Numbered from the stretch's first letter, positions 1-8,189 are shown. The stretch: DNA of 64,000 nucleotides from a bacterium (GCA_004562765.1 SFRL01000005.1:22762-86761); one strand, 5' to 3'. The notes: a model not told the origin generated them from the letters alone. A program made the numbers and translations.

Positions 1-453
1 GGTTAACTGCGAAGAGAGCAATGATATCCCAAGGGCTTCTCCCCGGATAAAACCGACCGGGCAATCACTCTCTTTCAGTCCTTTCCTCAGCGCGATCTGC
101 GCTTCTGCAAGCAGTTCTGCCTGCGTTTTCTGTTTTTCCCCGGACTCCTCATAACAGGTAATCGCCAGCGTCCGGGAGGCATAGACCAGTGCCTCCTCCA
201 TGCTCTCTTGTACCAGCAGGATCCGAAACAAAAACAGAAAAAACACCATAAAGGAAATGAACAGCGGGAGCACAACTACCATCTCCAGCGTGATCGATGC
301 CTTCGGCCGTATATCCTTCCCTGCATCCGGATATGTATCATAAGATGCCTCTCGTATCATTTTTTTCTTTTGCCGCTTCGGAGAGAGAGCTTCCTGTTTG
401 TTGTGTCTTTTTTTTAGGAGTTTTTTCTTTTTGTAACTTTTAAGCAGAGGCAT
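1..453 (-). CDS. TadE-like pilus assembly protein (partial, runs off window start)
   Basis: Open frame reading out through base 1 with no stop. After a lysine-rich N-terminus there is a TadE/pilin-type segment, KASITLEMVVVLPLF, with Glu five residues after the presumed cleavage point, then a hydrophobic helix (FISFMVFFLFLFRILL) and a soluble part. TadE-family pseudopilins assist Flp pilus assembly at the membrane. It is the last gene of the tadZ-cpaF-tadB-tadC-flp-DUF5702-tadE order. Start is uncertain: ATG at 453 (GGGAGG about 14 bases upstream), an in-frame ATG at 465 (too close to that site) or ATG at 360. The 5' end carries a long inverted repeat, annotated separately. Confidence 0.75.
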   Translation of the reverse strand, partial: MPLLKSYKKKKLLKKRHNKQEALSPKRQKKKMIREASYDTYPDAGKDIRPKASITLEMVVVLPLFISFMVFFLFLFRILLVQESMEEALVYASRTLAITCYEESGEKQKTQAELLAEAQIALRKGLKESDCPVGFIRGEALGISLLSSQLT

Positions 454-466
454 CTTATGATACATA
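332..466. repeat. 21-bp perfect inverted repeat around a 93-bp spacer at the tadE 5' end
   Basis: Bases 332-352 are the exact reverse complement of 446-466 (core atgtatcataagatgcct). The arms enclose 353-445 and span the alternative starts of the TadE-like gene. Spacer (93) and total (135) are both multiples of three. It could be an invertible segment or a long-range RNA hairpin. Confidence 0.8.
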
Positions 467-504
467 CCCTCCCGATATTTTGCTAAACACAAACTGTTTT
501 CGCC

Positions 505-2046
505 TCACTGTCTTGAGAAATAACTGTAAGATACAGACTCAGAAAACTCCCAACGGTCTGCCTTGAGCTTTCGGATCGTGACCATTTCGGAAAACAGCGG
601 CTCTGTCTCATAGGAAATATCTGCCCGGAGTGTCAGGATCATCGCATCCATCCGCATGTTTTCCCTTCCGTTCACTCCGGCATACAGTTCCATCAGATCC
701 ATCGCTCTGTAGTTGAGCGCGCGTTCCGACTTCAGCCAGAGCAGTTTTTGCAGATAGCCCTGATAATCTTCTCCGTCTGCCTGCTCCTTTGCCCGTGAGC
801 TGCCGGCCAGCAGTCCCCCGAGTCCCGAAAGACTGCTGCTCCAGCTCTCCGCCGTCTTTACCCACGCGATTTTTCCGCCCGCCAGCAGTGTGCGCACATC
901 CAGAATGCTCTCCACATATGCCCAAGCCGCCAGTATTCCCTGTGCGATCAGTCCGGCTGCCGGAGCAATGCCGACTGCTGCCGCCAGTGCAGTTGCAACT
1001 CCATAGGCCTCCTCCTGTTTTGCCACATCCGTCTGCAGATACATAAAGTTTGCTCCTTCCCGCAGCAGCAACAGCTGTCGGACAACACTCTTTAGATTTT
1101 CCCGATCCGACTGTTTTCCTGCCTGGATGTATTCCAGCTCATAATCCAGCGCACCATCTCCCGGGCCGTTATTTCCATAGCAGGAAAAACAGGTCTGCAA
1201 AAATTGATGATACAGTACCTCCTCGTACCACCCGCCGTCCTTCTGCCAGGACTCATTTCCCTGAAGCAGCGAACGGTGTTCCAGCGTCTCTTTTCCGCGG
1301 ATCGTTTTTTCGGATATGCTGCTTCCTGCCGGTAGCACCAGCGTCAGGATATCCGCATCTTTAAATGCTTTCACAACGTCCATCGGATTTTCAACGGGAG
1401 TTCCGGCTGCTGCCGTCGACGCCTGCTGTGTTCCACCTGTCGACTCGCCTGCAGCTGATTTTGCCGCTGCTGCCTGCGCTTCCTTCGCTGCCTCGATATT
1501 TTCCTGTGCCTGATCCATTGCAGACCGGCTCTGCTGCGCCTTCGTCATCGCCTGATCCGCTGACTGCAGATTCTCGTAAAGCTTTTCCGCAAACACTGCC
1601 GGATACTGCGCTTTCATGGATTCCACCGCCATTTTTCGAAACGGATCCCCATTGTAGTCTGTCGCCAGCAGATAACCGGTCACAGACGCATCCGCGACAT
1701 CCATCTGGTAAAAATTCTGAATACTTCTCCACGTCTGAGCCGGAATGGCCGGGCGGAGATTTTTCTGGCTGACAGCCTGCAAACGCCCATTGATCTGTGA
1801 AAACTGCAGGTCCTGCTCACCGTAGGTCCCGTCCAACAAAAAGATTCCATATTGTTCAAACAGATCTCTGTCATACCCGGAAAATACGGATTCCATCGCA
1901 TTCGTCCGCTGCATCCGGCTGTACGCATCCAGACCTTTTACACGCGCCGCTTCCAGCAAAACCAGCAGAAAGGACGATACAAGGAGCAGTGAAAGGCTGG
2001 CAAATACCGTGATACTTCCCTGCAGATCAGCCTTTTTCTTATACAC
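505..2046 (-). CDS. DUF5702 domain protein of the Tad pilus locus (TadG-like)
   Basis: Large protein with one N-terminal membrane segment (GSITVFASLSLLLVSSFLLV) followed by a conserved stretch (AYSRMQRTNAMESVFSGYD) typical of DUF5702 proteins, which sit in clostridial Tad loci where TadG-type minor pilins occur. It is probably exported and membrane anchored; its exact role is unknown. A low-complexity Ala/Gln-rich stretch follows about 190 residues in. I place the start at the GTG at 2046, which overlaps the stop of flp as GTGTATAA; a TTG at 2088 would lie deep inside flp and is less likely. The Shine-Dalgarno for the GTG is weak (AGAG). Confidence 0.75.
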   Translation of the reverse strand: MYKKKADLQGSITVFASLSLLLVSSFLLVLLEAARVKGLDAYSRMQRTNAMESVFSGYDRDLFEQYGIFLLDGTYGEQDLQFSQINGRLQAVSQKNLRPAIPAQTWRSIQNFYQMDVADASVTGYLLATDYNGDPFRKMAVESMKAQYPAVFAEKLYENLQSADQAMTKAQQSRSAMDQAQENIEAAKEAQAAAAKSAAGESTGGTQQASTAAAGTPVENPMDVVKAFKDADILTLVLPAGSSISEKTIRGKETLEHRSLLQGNESWQKDGGWYEEVLYHQFLQTCFSCYGNNGPGDGALDYELEYIQAGKQSDRENLKSVVRQLLLLREGANFMYLQTDVAKQEEAYGVATALAAAVGIAPAAGLIAQGILAAWAYVESILDVRTLLAGGKIAWVKTAESWSSSLSGLGGLLAGSSRAKEQADGEDYQGYLQKLLWLKSERALNYRAMDLMELYAGVNGRENMRMDAMILTLRADISYETEPLFSEMVTIRKLKADRWEFSESVSYSYFSRQ

Positions 2047-2248
2047 TTTTGCTCTTTGAACTGATCGTTTTAAAGATATCTTCCACAAGAGAGGTCAGTT
2101 TTTCCTTAAAGATCAGCACCAGTCCGATCAGGACTACCAGGATCAGTATCATCTCCACGGTTCCGATACCATCATTGTTTTGCAGATAATCTGCCATCTT
2201 TGCCAGACGCAAGCGGGCTTTGATCGCCCACAGATCCAATTTTTTCAT
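2039..2248 (-). CDS. flp: Flp1-like type IVb pilin
   Basis: 69-residue pilin. A short charged leader precedes the prepilin motif GIGTVEMILILVVLIGLVLI, in which Gly before the cleavage point and Glu at +5 of the mature hydrophobic helix are the processing and assembly determinants of Flp pilins. It is the main structural subunit of the pilus driven by CpaF, TadB and TadC. GGAG lies 8-10 bases before the ATG. Followed with overlap by the DUF5702 gene. Confidence 0.85.
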   Translation of the reverse strand: MKKLDLWAIKARLRLAKMADYLQNNDGIGTVEMILILVVLIGLVLIFKEKLTSLVEDIFKTISSKSKSV

Positions 2249-2269
2249 CTTCTGATTTCTCCTTTCTCA

Positions 2270-3559
2270 CTACATCTGAAAGTTTGCGATCGCAGGGATC
2301 ATAATGATCACGATCACCAGACCGAGCATCAGCATCATTGGGAGCAGCAGCTTAGTCTGAAGCTCCTCGCCCTGCTTTTTTGCAAAGTTTTCCTGCGCGT
2401 CAAATGCATCCTGCATCTCTTTTTCCAGAAGTCTGCTCAGACCCGCCGTTCCCTTGCGCAGATTTTGTACCAACAGTGTCGCCAGTCGGCGGTATACCTG
2501 CAGCTGAATCCGCTCTCCAAACTGCTCATATGCAAGCCGTTCTCCGATCCCGTCCCGGATCTGATGATAAGTGATCCGCATCTCCTCATATACCGGTATC
2601 TCCTGCTCTGCTCCGCTTTGCGCGGCGCATCGGTTTTCATAGCTGACAACGATGCGCTCCCACGCACGGCTGACTGTCATCCCTGCTCCCAGCAGCAATG
2701 CCATCTGGCTGAGCATCTGCGGATACTCCGCTATCAGCTTTGCATCCCGCTTTTCTTTCTCCTTCCGCGCATCCTCTTTTCTTCCGATCGCAACCCCTGC
2801 CATCGCACACAATCCAAGCATAAGAACCGCATACTGCTTTCTCTGGGGCTGTTTTGTCCATCTAATGGCATGTCCCGCCACATTTTTCGGAAGTACAAAA
2901 ACTGCTTCCGTCCCGGCGTTTTGCGTTTTCAGTTCCTGTTCCAGCAGTTCAAAAAAGCGCTCCTGCAACGTTTTTTCCGGTGCGCAGACCCTCATGGAAA
3001 AACGATGCTCCACCTGTATCTCTTCGTATTCCAGAGTTGCCGTCACCTGCACCAGTGAACCGTTTTCAGAGAGTGCTTCCTCCTGAAGCTCCCCGAGAAG
3101 ATTTACTGTCTTATAGTCATCAAAGCTCCAGCTCACACCCACCAGTCCATCCATCACACTGTCCGCCAGTACCACATTTTTTGTAATATGGTCAAGTGTC
3201 TCATTTTCTCCCAAAAACGTGCGCTCCAATTCCGCCTCTGCCTGCGTGAACAGTTCTTCCAGCTCACGTTTTGTCAGATGCCGGTTTTCGACTGTGACCC
3301 GATATGGTTCGCTGATGGAAAGATCCTCCACGGACAACACATAATCTTCTTCCTGCACACCGGATCCCGGTTTGGGACGCTCGATCCGGTCCGGCTGCAA
3401 CAGGTCTGACCCGGCATCACTCAGGCAGACCAGTACGCCAAAGACTCCGCTGATCGTGAGGATCAGAAAATAAATGCCATATGCTCTTCGCCTGCCCTTT
3501 CTGAGGCACAGAATATAGAAGATCAGGCCGGCCAACGCGACCCCAATACATAAATACAT
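2270..3559 (-). CDS. tadC: TadC-like inner-membrane platform protein with N-terminal extension
   Basis: The C-terminal half is a type II secretion F-domain protein: a cytoplasmic helical region (AEYPQMLSQMALLLGAGMT, then GTAGLSRLLEKEMQDAF) and a final membrane helix (LLLPMMLMLGLVIVIIMIP). With TadB it forms the membrane platform that couples CpaF ATP turnover to pilin polymerisation. The N-terminal 200 residues hold two membrane segments and a soluble domain, longer than classical TadC of roughly 300 residues. Start ATG has ACGGAGGAAAT directly upstream. Lies between tadB and flp. Confidence 0.82.
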   Translation of the reverse strand: MYLCIGVALAGLIFYILCLRKGRRRAYGIYFLILTISGVFGVLVCLSDAGSDLLQPDRIERPKPGSGVQEEDYVLSVEDLSISEPYRVTVENRHLTKRELEELFTQAEAELERTFLGENETLDHITKNVVLADSVMDGLVGVSWSFDDYKTVNLLGELQEEALSENGSLVQVTATLEYEEIQVEHRFSMRVCAPEKTLQERFFELLEQELKTQNAGTEAVFVLPKNVAGHAIRWTKQPQRKQYAVLMLGLCAMAGVAIGRKEDARKEKEKRDAKLIAEYPQMLSQMALLLGAGMTVSRAWERIVVSYENRCAAQSGAEQEIPVYEEMRITYHQIRDGIGERLAYEQFGERIQLQVYRRLATLLVQNLRKGTAGLSRLLEKEMQDAFDAQENFAKKQGEELQTKLLLPMMLMLGLVIVIIMIPAIANFQM

Positions 3560-3583
3560 ATTTCCTCCGTAAGATTTTTTGTT

Positions 3584-4330
3584 TTACATTGCCATGATCT
3601 GTTGCAGCATCCGCTCAGCCAGAGCATAGGCGGCAAGATACACCAGCAGACACACACTCATGATGCAGATTCCCGATATATTCCCGTATAATATGTCAAA
3701 ATAACCCGGCGAAGTCAGATTCAGATAAAGCAGAATGACAAGCGGCACGATGTTCATGATCTGGCTCTCCAGCCGTCTGGCTGCAAGATCCGCTGCCAGT
3801 TGGTGCTGCAGTTCTATCTTTTTTCCTATCCGGTCCGCAGTTGCACGAATGATGCCGATAAAATCCCCGCCGCTTCGCTTCGCAAAGAAAAATACCTGAC
3901 AAAAACTGCTCACATCCTCCATATCGCTTCGCTGCGCAAAATCCTCTAAAAGTTCCTCCAACGGCACATTCATGGAAAGATGTGCCAGCATATGCCGAAG
4001 TTCCTGCACCATCAGCGCATTCTCCCCATACATCTGTGTCATTTCGCCCATTGCCTCCCGCCAGGCATTCTCTACGGAATAGCCCGCATTTAATGCCGCC
4101 GCCACGGAAAAGATCGCCTCTTTAAACTGCTGACACAATTCCTGTTTTTGCTGCTGAAGCAGCTGTCTCGCCTTGATCTTCAAGAAGATCGGGTAAAACG
4201 GGATCAGAAGCAGAACTGCAAATAATGAATGGTAAAACAGATAGCTCACCAGCAGGATCAACAGTACAGCCTCTGAAAAATAGCGTATATGCTCTTTGAA
4301 TGAGTAATGATATACATGGTAGTCACGCAC
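3584..4330 (-). CDS. tadB: TadB-like inner-membrane platform protein
   Basis: About 248 residues with two N-terminal membrane segments, a T2SS-F cytoplasmic domain (FKEAIFSVAAALNAGYSVENA ... SGGDFIGIIRATADRI) and two C-terminal membrane helices. Partner of TadC. I chose the GTG at 4330: it overlaps the cpaF stop (GTGCGTGA) and has a perfect GGAGG six bases upstream. The open frame continues upstream into cpaF but that part is meaningless. In the lysogen, transcription from the operon promoter must cross the prophage to reach this gene. Confidence 0.83.
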   Translation of the reverse strand: MRDYHVYHYSFKEHIRYFSEAVLLILLVSYLFYHSLFAVLLLIPFYPIFLKIKARQLLQQQKQELCQQFKEAIFSVAAALNAGYSVENAWREAMGEMTQMYGENALMVQELRHMLAHLSMNVPLEELLEDFAQRSDMEDVSSFCQVFFFAKRSGGDFIGIIRATADRIGKKIELQHQLAADLAARRLESQIMNIVPLVILLYLNLTSPGYFDILYGNISGICIMSVCLLVYLAAYALAERMLQQIMAM

Positions 4331-4745
4331 AGCCTTCCTCCAATCCGGCAGCCGCCAGCTTTTCGCGGTGCAAAAGTACTCCCTGCCGCTGCCATTCACC
4401 TGTGATCCGTCCGTCTGCTTCCCCGGTCTCCACAAAGTGATAGAGCGGATGCAGGCGGATCTCTCCCTGCTCCATACCATCAATTTCCATGATATCCAAT
4501 ACCTTTCTGGTACGATCCCGTAGCCGTCCCAAATGAATGAGTACATCGATTCCCGATGCGATCTGCGCACGGATTGCGCTCACCGGCAGCTCCATACCCA
4601 TGAGTACCATGGTCTCCAGCCTCCGCAGCATATCCCGGCACGAATTGGCATGTCCGGTGCTGAGCGAGCCGTCATGTCCCGTATTCATCGCCTGCAGCAT
4701 ATCCAGTGCCTCCGCACCCCGGCACTCTCCCACCAGGATCCGGTC
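4323..4745 (-). pseudogene. cpaF: 3' part of cpaF/tadA pilus ATPase, separated by the prophage
   Basis: Encodes the C-terminal end of a CpaF secretion ATPase: DRILVGECRGAEALDMLQAM (Walker B region), then GHDGSLSTGHANS with the conserved His motif. The N-terminal portion lies 40.7 kb away at 45420-46238. The split falls inside the conserved RMRPDRILVGE block; joining CCC (right) to GAC (left) regenerates MRPDRIL in frame. A phage-derived GTG at 4754 precedes the fragment but has no Shine-Dalgarno. Non-functional alone because the Walker A domain is missing. Confidence 0.9.
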
Positions 4746-4766
4746 ACGTCTCACGATAAAAAATAC
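4726..4766. other. Prophage attachment site, left junction
   Basis: Minus strand reads phage arm ATCGTGAGACGT, core GA (4745-4744), then bacterial arm CCGGATCCTGG. With the right junction it predicts an attP whose arms are near mirror images (ACGTnTCACnAT on each side of GA). Symmetric arms around a dinucleotide core are typical of large serine integrases. Confidence 0.8.
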
Positions 4767-4797
4767 CTAAAATATCCCCGGGAGCTGCCCCGGGGAT
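4757..4797 (-). terminator. Rho-independent terminator at the end of the late operon
   Basis: Stem ATCCCCGGG/CCCGGGGAT (4774-4782 with 4789-4797); on the minus strand it is followed by ATATTTTAGGTATTTTTT. It closes the phage late operon about 30 bases before the att core and should limit read-through into 'cpaF. Confidence 0.8.
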
Positions 4798-4801
4798 CTG
4801 T

Positions 4802-5095
4802 TTAAATAATCGTTTCGATCTCTGCATCAAATCCGGCCTTTAAAATCGCTGATAAATTGGCTTTTGCAGCCGCTTCCGCTTCGTATGTTCCGAATAATAC
4901 TACAAATTTCCCTGCTTTTACGCAGAGGCCCGTGCTTTTGAATCCTTTTTTGTGCGCCTCTCTGACAGCGCTGTGTGCCTCTCTCATGCTCGCAAAGCGC
5001 TTGCCTATAACTCTGTAAGCTAATTCCTTTTTTGCCTCTCTTTCGCCCTCCTGCGGGGCTATGTTCTTTTCTTCTGTGGTTTTTCTTGCTGCCAT
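4802..5095 (-). CDS. Small phage protein with SPOR-like C-terminal domain
   Basis: 97 residues. The charged N-terminus is followed by a C-terminal half (FVVLFGTYEAEAAAKANLSA, then LKAGFDAEIETII) that resembles the second half of SPOR domains, which bind denuded peptidoglycan. Last gene of the lysis cassette, 11 bases after the endolysin. By position it may help lysis or cell-wall targeting; that role is inferred. Good GGAG-type ribosome site before ATG. Confidence 0.6.
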   Translation of the reverse strand: MAARKTTEEKNIAPQEGEREAKKELAYRVIGKRFASMREAHSAVREAHKKGFKSTGLCVKAGKFVVLFGTYEAEAAAKANLSAILKAGFDAEIETII

Positions 5096-5106
5096 TGTTA
5101 TTCCTC

Positions 5107-5931
5107 CTATTTCTTTAATTTATTGATCGGGCAATATCCGATCGTGCCGGACGCATCTACATAAAGCCATTTCGTGCCGCCCGCCTCATTGTAAAAGCCG
5201 TAGTTTCTCACTTTTGCACCCTTGCTCAGTGTCTTAATTGTTGTTTTCTCCTTTCCTGCCCCGACTTTTAACTCTAATTTTGCTTTTGCCTCGTATGTAC
5301 CGGCCAGTTTTACATCTTTCTTTTTTGCAGCCTCTACTTTTACGGTTTTTTTCTCTGCTGCGCTTTTTTCTTCGTCGTATTTCGGGTAGCCAAATAATAC
5401 CTTGCCTTTGTAGTCTGCGATCTTGTACTTTTTGGCCTTAACTCCGCCTCCGTTTGATACAACTTTGGACGCGCCGGAAGTGTTGCCCTCCATAGTGCTG
5501 AAATATGTTTCGTCTACATCGGTTACAATTCCGGTGTGGTGGCAGCCGCTTGTCTTTCCGTTTCGCGTGAAAAATACCTGCGCGCCCTTTTTCGGCTCCG
5601 TCCCCAATGCATTATGCTTGTCGTACATACTCGCGCTTGCTACCGTGTAATCGTCAAAATTGCCGCATAATAAGCTCTTGGCGGTCGTTACCCCGTATGC
5701 CTTGTAAAAGCACCAATCTACAAATGCGTCGCACCAATAGGCAGGAAAATCCATTACTGCGGGATATATCGCGTGCATGTCTCTGCCGTATTTGGTGTAG
5801 TTGTCTTTTCCGGCTCCCGCCGTTTTTTCGTCAAGGATCCCGGGGTTTTTCTTGTATGCTGCCGCTGATTTTTCTAAATACCCCTCCTCGGCTTTTGCGA
5901 TCTTAATTACTGTGATTGCATAATTTGCCAT
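5107..5931 (-). CDS. CHAP-type endolysin with C-terminal SH3-like domain
   Basis: 274 residues from ATG 5931, preceded by GAGAGGT; the longer open frame upstream overlaps the holin and lacks a ribosome site. N-terminal amidase/endopeptidase domain: Cys in AYWCDAFVDWC and His in GCHHTGIVTDVD are the expected CHAP catalytic pair. A Lys/Ala-rich linker leads to a C-terminal SH3-like domain (LSKGAKVRNYGFYNEAGG ... WLYVDASGTIGYCPINKLKK) that should bind the wall. Cleaves peptidoglycan at the end of the lytic cycle, downstream of the holin. Confidence 0.85.
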   Translation of the reverse strand: MANYAITVIKIAKAEEGYLEKSAAAYKKNPGILDEKTAGAGKDNYTKYGRDMHAIYPAVMDFPAYWCDAFVDWCFYKAYGVTTAKSLLCGNFDDYTVASASMYDKHNALGTEPKKGAQVFFTRNGKTSGCHHTGIVTDVDETYFSTMEGNTSGASKVVSNGGGVKAKKYKIADYKGKVLFGYPKYDEEKSAAEKKTVKVEAAKKKDVKLAGTYEAKAKLELKVGAGKEKTTIKTLSKGAKVRNYGFYNEAGGTKWLYVDASGTIGYCPINKLKK

Positions 5932-5971
5932 CGTTTTTACCTCTCTTTCCCAAAATATTAAAAGCAGGGCG

Positions 5972-6499
5972 TTAACCCTGCTTTTCTTTGAAGTGATTGC
6001 ATCTGTCTTTGACACTGCATTCTTTGCAATTCTGATTTTTGCATACGATGTCGTTTATCTTGTTGTCCAGTTTGTTATCCGCGATTTTCAGCGCCTTTAC
6101 TAACCAAATAGGTATTTTCTCGGGCATGATTACATATAAGTTTTCTAATATGCTTGTCCATTCATTTATTAACATCACCGCTACCGTGTACCATCCGATA
6201 TACAAGCCAAATCCCAGATCAAAGCCTAACTGTGCACCAAGCATCTTGATCCCGTACCCGATCATAAATGCAGTGCCTATCAGTACGAAATACATGACTT
6301 TCTTTATGATCCCCTGCAGCCCGGTTTTGCTATTCCATTCTCTGAGAAAATATCTCGCCTTTACCCATCCGGTGAGATAGTCCGCCAAAACCGCCAACAT
6401 AAATAAAATAAGCAGCGCAGGCACCTTATGTAATATTGCTGCAGCTGCTGTGATAATTGCCGACATTGTAAATCCCTCGCTTCCTATTCTAATATTCAT
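5972..6499 (-). CDS. Phage holin (Holin_4/toxin-secretion type)
   Basis: 175 residues from ATG 6499 (GGAGG seven bases upstream). Three or four membrane helices: ALLILFMLAVLADYLTGWVK (the DxLTGW motif of this holin family), VMYFVLIGTAFMIGYGIK, LYIGWYTVAVMLINEW. A Cys-rich tail (CKNQNCKECSVKDRC) is unusual. Forms the membrane lesion that releases the endolysin encoded next door. Confidence 0.85.
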   Translation of the reverse strand: MNIRIGSEGFTMSAIITAAAAILHKVPALLILFMLAVLADYLTGWVKARYFLREWNSKTGLQGIIKKVMYFVLIGTAFMIGYGIKMLGAQLGFDLGFGLYIGWYTVAVMLINEWTSILENLYVIMPEKIPIWLVKALKIADNKLDNKINDIVCKNQNCKECSVKDRCNHFKEKQG

Positions 6500-6501
6500 A
6501 T

Positions 6502-6678
6502 TTATGCCTCCTCGTATTCGTCGCCCGTAATTTGTTTGTACTCCTCTGCCGTGATTCCTGCTCCCGGTCTCTTGTTGTTGATAACTACCCACTTTTTTAA
6601 AGTGTCTTTTGTGATATAGTTCTTTTCGTATTTTGCTTTAAGTTCCTCAAACTTTGCTGAGTGTTCTGTCGTTGCCAT
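6502..6678 (-). CDS. xkdX: XkdX family phage protein
   Basis: 58 residues, read directly from the sequence: starts MATTEHSAKFEELKAKYEK, then NYITKDTLKKWVVINNKR and ITAEEYKQITGDEY. This is the XkdX pattern (YIT..LKKWV...ITxEEYxxITG). Such genes sit just before the holin in PBSX-like phages, as here (2-base gap). Function unknown. Confidence 0.8.
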   Translation of the reverse strand: MATTEHSAKFEELKAKYEKNYITKDTLKKWVVINNKRPGAGITAEEYKQITGDEYEEA

Positions 6679-6690
6679 CTTCCTGCCCTC

Positions 6691-7017
6691 CTATGCTTTT
6701 AATAGCTCGATCTCTGCTTGTATGTCGCTAAGCGTCTGCATGATCGTTTCTGTGTTTCCGTCGCTTAAAACTCCCTGCATTGCCTGCTCGGCCTCTATGC
6801 CGCTAAGCGTCTGCATGATGTTCTCCATCGTTGGCGACTGCGTTTCTTTCACATACTTCTCGTATTCTGCAAGGCTCATTTGGCACTCCTCATACTCCCA
6901 TGCCAAATTGCCATCTTTGTCAGTGACCTCCCTCTGATTTTTCCGCAGGTATGCCGTTGTTTTTCCTACTTCCGTTTCCTGCGGCTTCGTATAGCCCGTT
7001 ACTGTTCTCCATTTCAC
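6691..7017 (-). CDS. Small phage tail-region protein, function unknown
   Basis: About 108 residues. GTG at 7017 preferred because AAAGGAGA lies about 10 bases upstream; longer starts at ATG 7041 or TTG 7053 have no ribosome site. Begins VKWRTVTGYTKPQETEVGKT and contains two similar helical segments, TMENIMQTLSGIEAE and NTETIMQTLSDIQAE, suggesting a short oligomerisation repeat. It overlaps the 3' end of the reverse transcriptase by 98 bases. It does not look like an Avd accessory protein. Confidence 0.55.
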   Translation of the reverse strand: MKWRTVTGYTKPQETEVGKTTAYLRKNQREVTDKDGNLAWEYEECQMSLAEYEKYVKETQSPTMENIMQTLSGIEAEQAMQGVLSDGNTETIMQTLSDIQAEIELLKA

Positions 7018-8101
7018 GCTTTTTGTTCTCCTTTCTGGCATGCTTTGATGCAATGCGCTTTAGTTTTCTGATGCTCACTTTCGGCTTGATCCGCTCCTCG
7101 TAGGCATGATATGTGTCTGTGTGGTCGATCCATCCCATGTGCGACAGCATTTGCGCGGCATCATGATGTGTTATCTTGTCTTTCTTTGCTATTTTGTTTG
7201 CCTTGCGCGTTATCTTTATTAAGTGTGCCTCTCTCAAAATCGTGCGATCTCTGTAAAACAAGCATCCGCACACATCAAGTGGTCTGCCGTGTTTCTTATC
7301 GCGCTTATCTTTCCACTCGATAGGGAATACTTGGTGATTATGGTTAATTTCCATGTGGTACTCCCGTCTCATGTACTCGATCGCGTCCCGTTCTACCTTG
7401 TGCAGCTTCTTTTTGCTCGGGCCAAATGCTATGATATCGTCCGCGTGCCTCAGATAATGCACTACGCCGTCCTGCTCGGTCATCCAGTGATCGAATGGCG
7501 TAAATAGAAAATGAATGTGCCAAACGCTTGTAGGCGCTCCCGGTGCAAGCCCCTGCGGGCTTGCCCGTATCACCTTGTCGTTTTCAATGTTAAAATCATC
7601 ATCCTTTATAACCCGGTGGTATCTTTCAATTAAATTTTCTTGATCCACCGACGGGTAACAATGATGCACATCCATCTGCAGGCAATACCTTGTTCCCTTT
7701 GGATCGTTTTTGATCCATTTGCTGATTACCTCTGCCGACTGCATCGGCCCTCTCTTTTCAAGTGATCCGTGCGCATATTCATATAGGCTATGCATGACGA
7801 TTTTCCTTAATTGTGAAATCAACACAAGTTGCACGATCTGGTCGTATTTGTACTTTGGCTTTGCGATCTTTCGCTTTTTCTGTTTGATTCCCTCTGTGAT
7901 CTCAACCAATTTATACGGGCCGATCTCGGTTGTGTGATTTTTCATCATGTCATGCACTATGGCCGATTCCTCTTTTACATTATCGACTACCTCCTTGACC
8001 TCTGGTCGCTGCATTTTTCCGTCTTTGGCTCCGTCGATAATGCATTTTTCGATATTTTCTACTTCTATCGCGGGTTTGAAAATATTTTTGTATGTTATCA
8101 C
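6920..8101 (-). CDS. Reverse transcriptase of a diversity-generating retroelement
   Basis: 393 residues from GTG 8101; no clear Shine-Dalgarno. RT palm motifs in order: MDVHHCYPSVD (143-153, catalytic Asp), SPQGLAPGAPTS (181-192), YLRHADDIIAFG (216-227, catalytic Asp pair) and a thumb-like basic C-terminus. The active site reads HADD where YxDD is usual, and the QG motif is longer than both the QGxxxSP of group II intron RTs and the xGxxxSQ of most DGR RTs. Its DGR assignment rests on context: the template repeat lies just upstream and the variable repeat in the gene before that. It would copy TR RNA with errors at adenines and supply cDNA for the tail gene. Confidence 0.88.
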   Translation of the reverse strand: MITYKNIFKPAIEVENIEKCIIDGAKDGKMQRPEVKEVVDNVKEESAIVHDMMKNHTTEIGPYKLVEITEGIKQKKRKIAKPKYKYDQIVQLVLISQLRKIVMHSLYEYAHGSLEKRGPMQSAEVISKWIKNDPKGTRYCLQMDVHHCYPSVDQENLIERYHRVIKDDDFNIENDKVIRASPQGLAPGAPTSVWHIHFLFTPFDHWMTEQDGVVHYLRHADDIIAFGPSKKKLHKVERDAIEYMRREYHMEINHNHQVFPIEWKDKRDKKHGRPLDVCGCLFYRDRTILREAHLIKITRKANKIAKKDKITHHDAAQMLSHMGWIDHTDTYHAYEERIKPKVSIRKLKRIASKHARKENKKREMENSNGLYEAAGNGSRKNNGIPAEKSEGGH

Positions 8102-8189
8102 ATCTTACTGTGCTGTTTGCTGCTTATCGCCTAGAGAACGTTCGCATTTGCTACTAGCCCCCTCCCTTGTCACCGCTTGCGCGGCCGGC

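Noticed and set aside
789..1772. Plus-strand open frames over the DUF5702 gene
   Set aside because: Proline/serine-rich translations with no ribosome site; antisense shadows of the real minus-strand gene.
4323..4754. C-terminal CpaF fragment as an independent gene starting at GTG 4754
   Set aside because: The GTG is phage-derived, lacks a Shine-Dalgarno and the product lacks Walker A; treated as a gene remnant.
6691..7053. Avd accessory protein of the DGR
   Set aside because: Right size and place, but the sequence (VTGYTKPQETEVGKT and two NIMQTLS-type helices) does not look like a basic four-helix Avd; kept as unknown.
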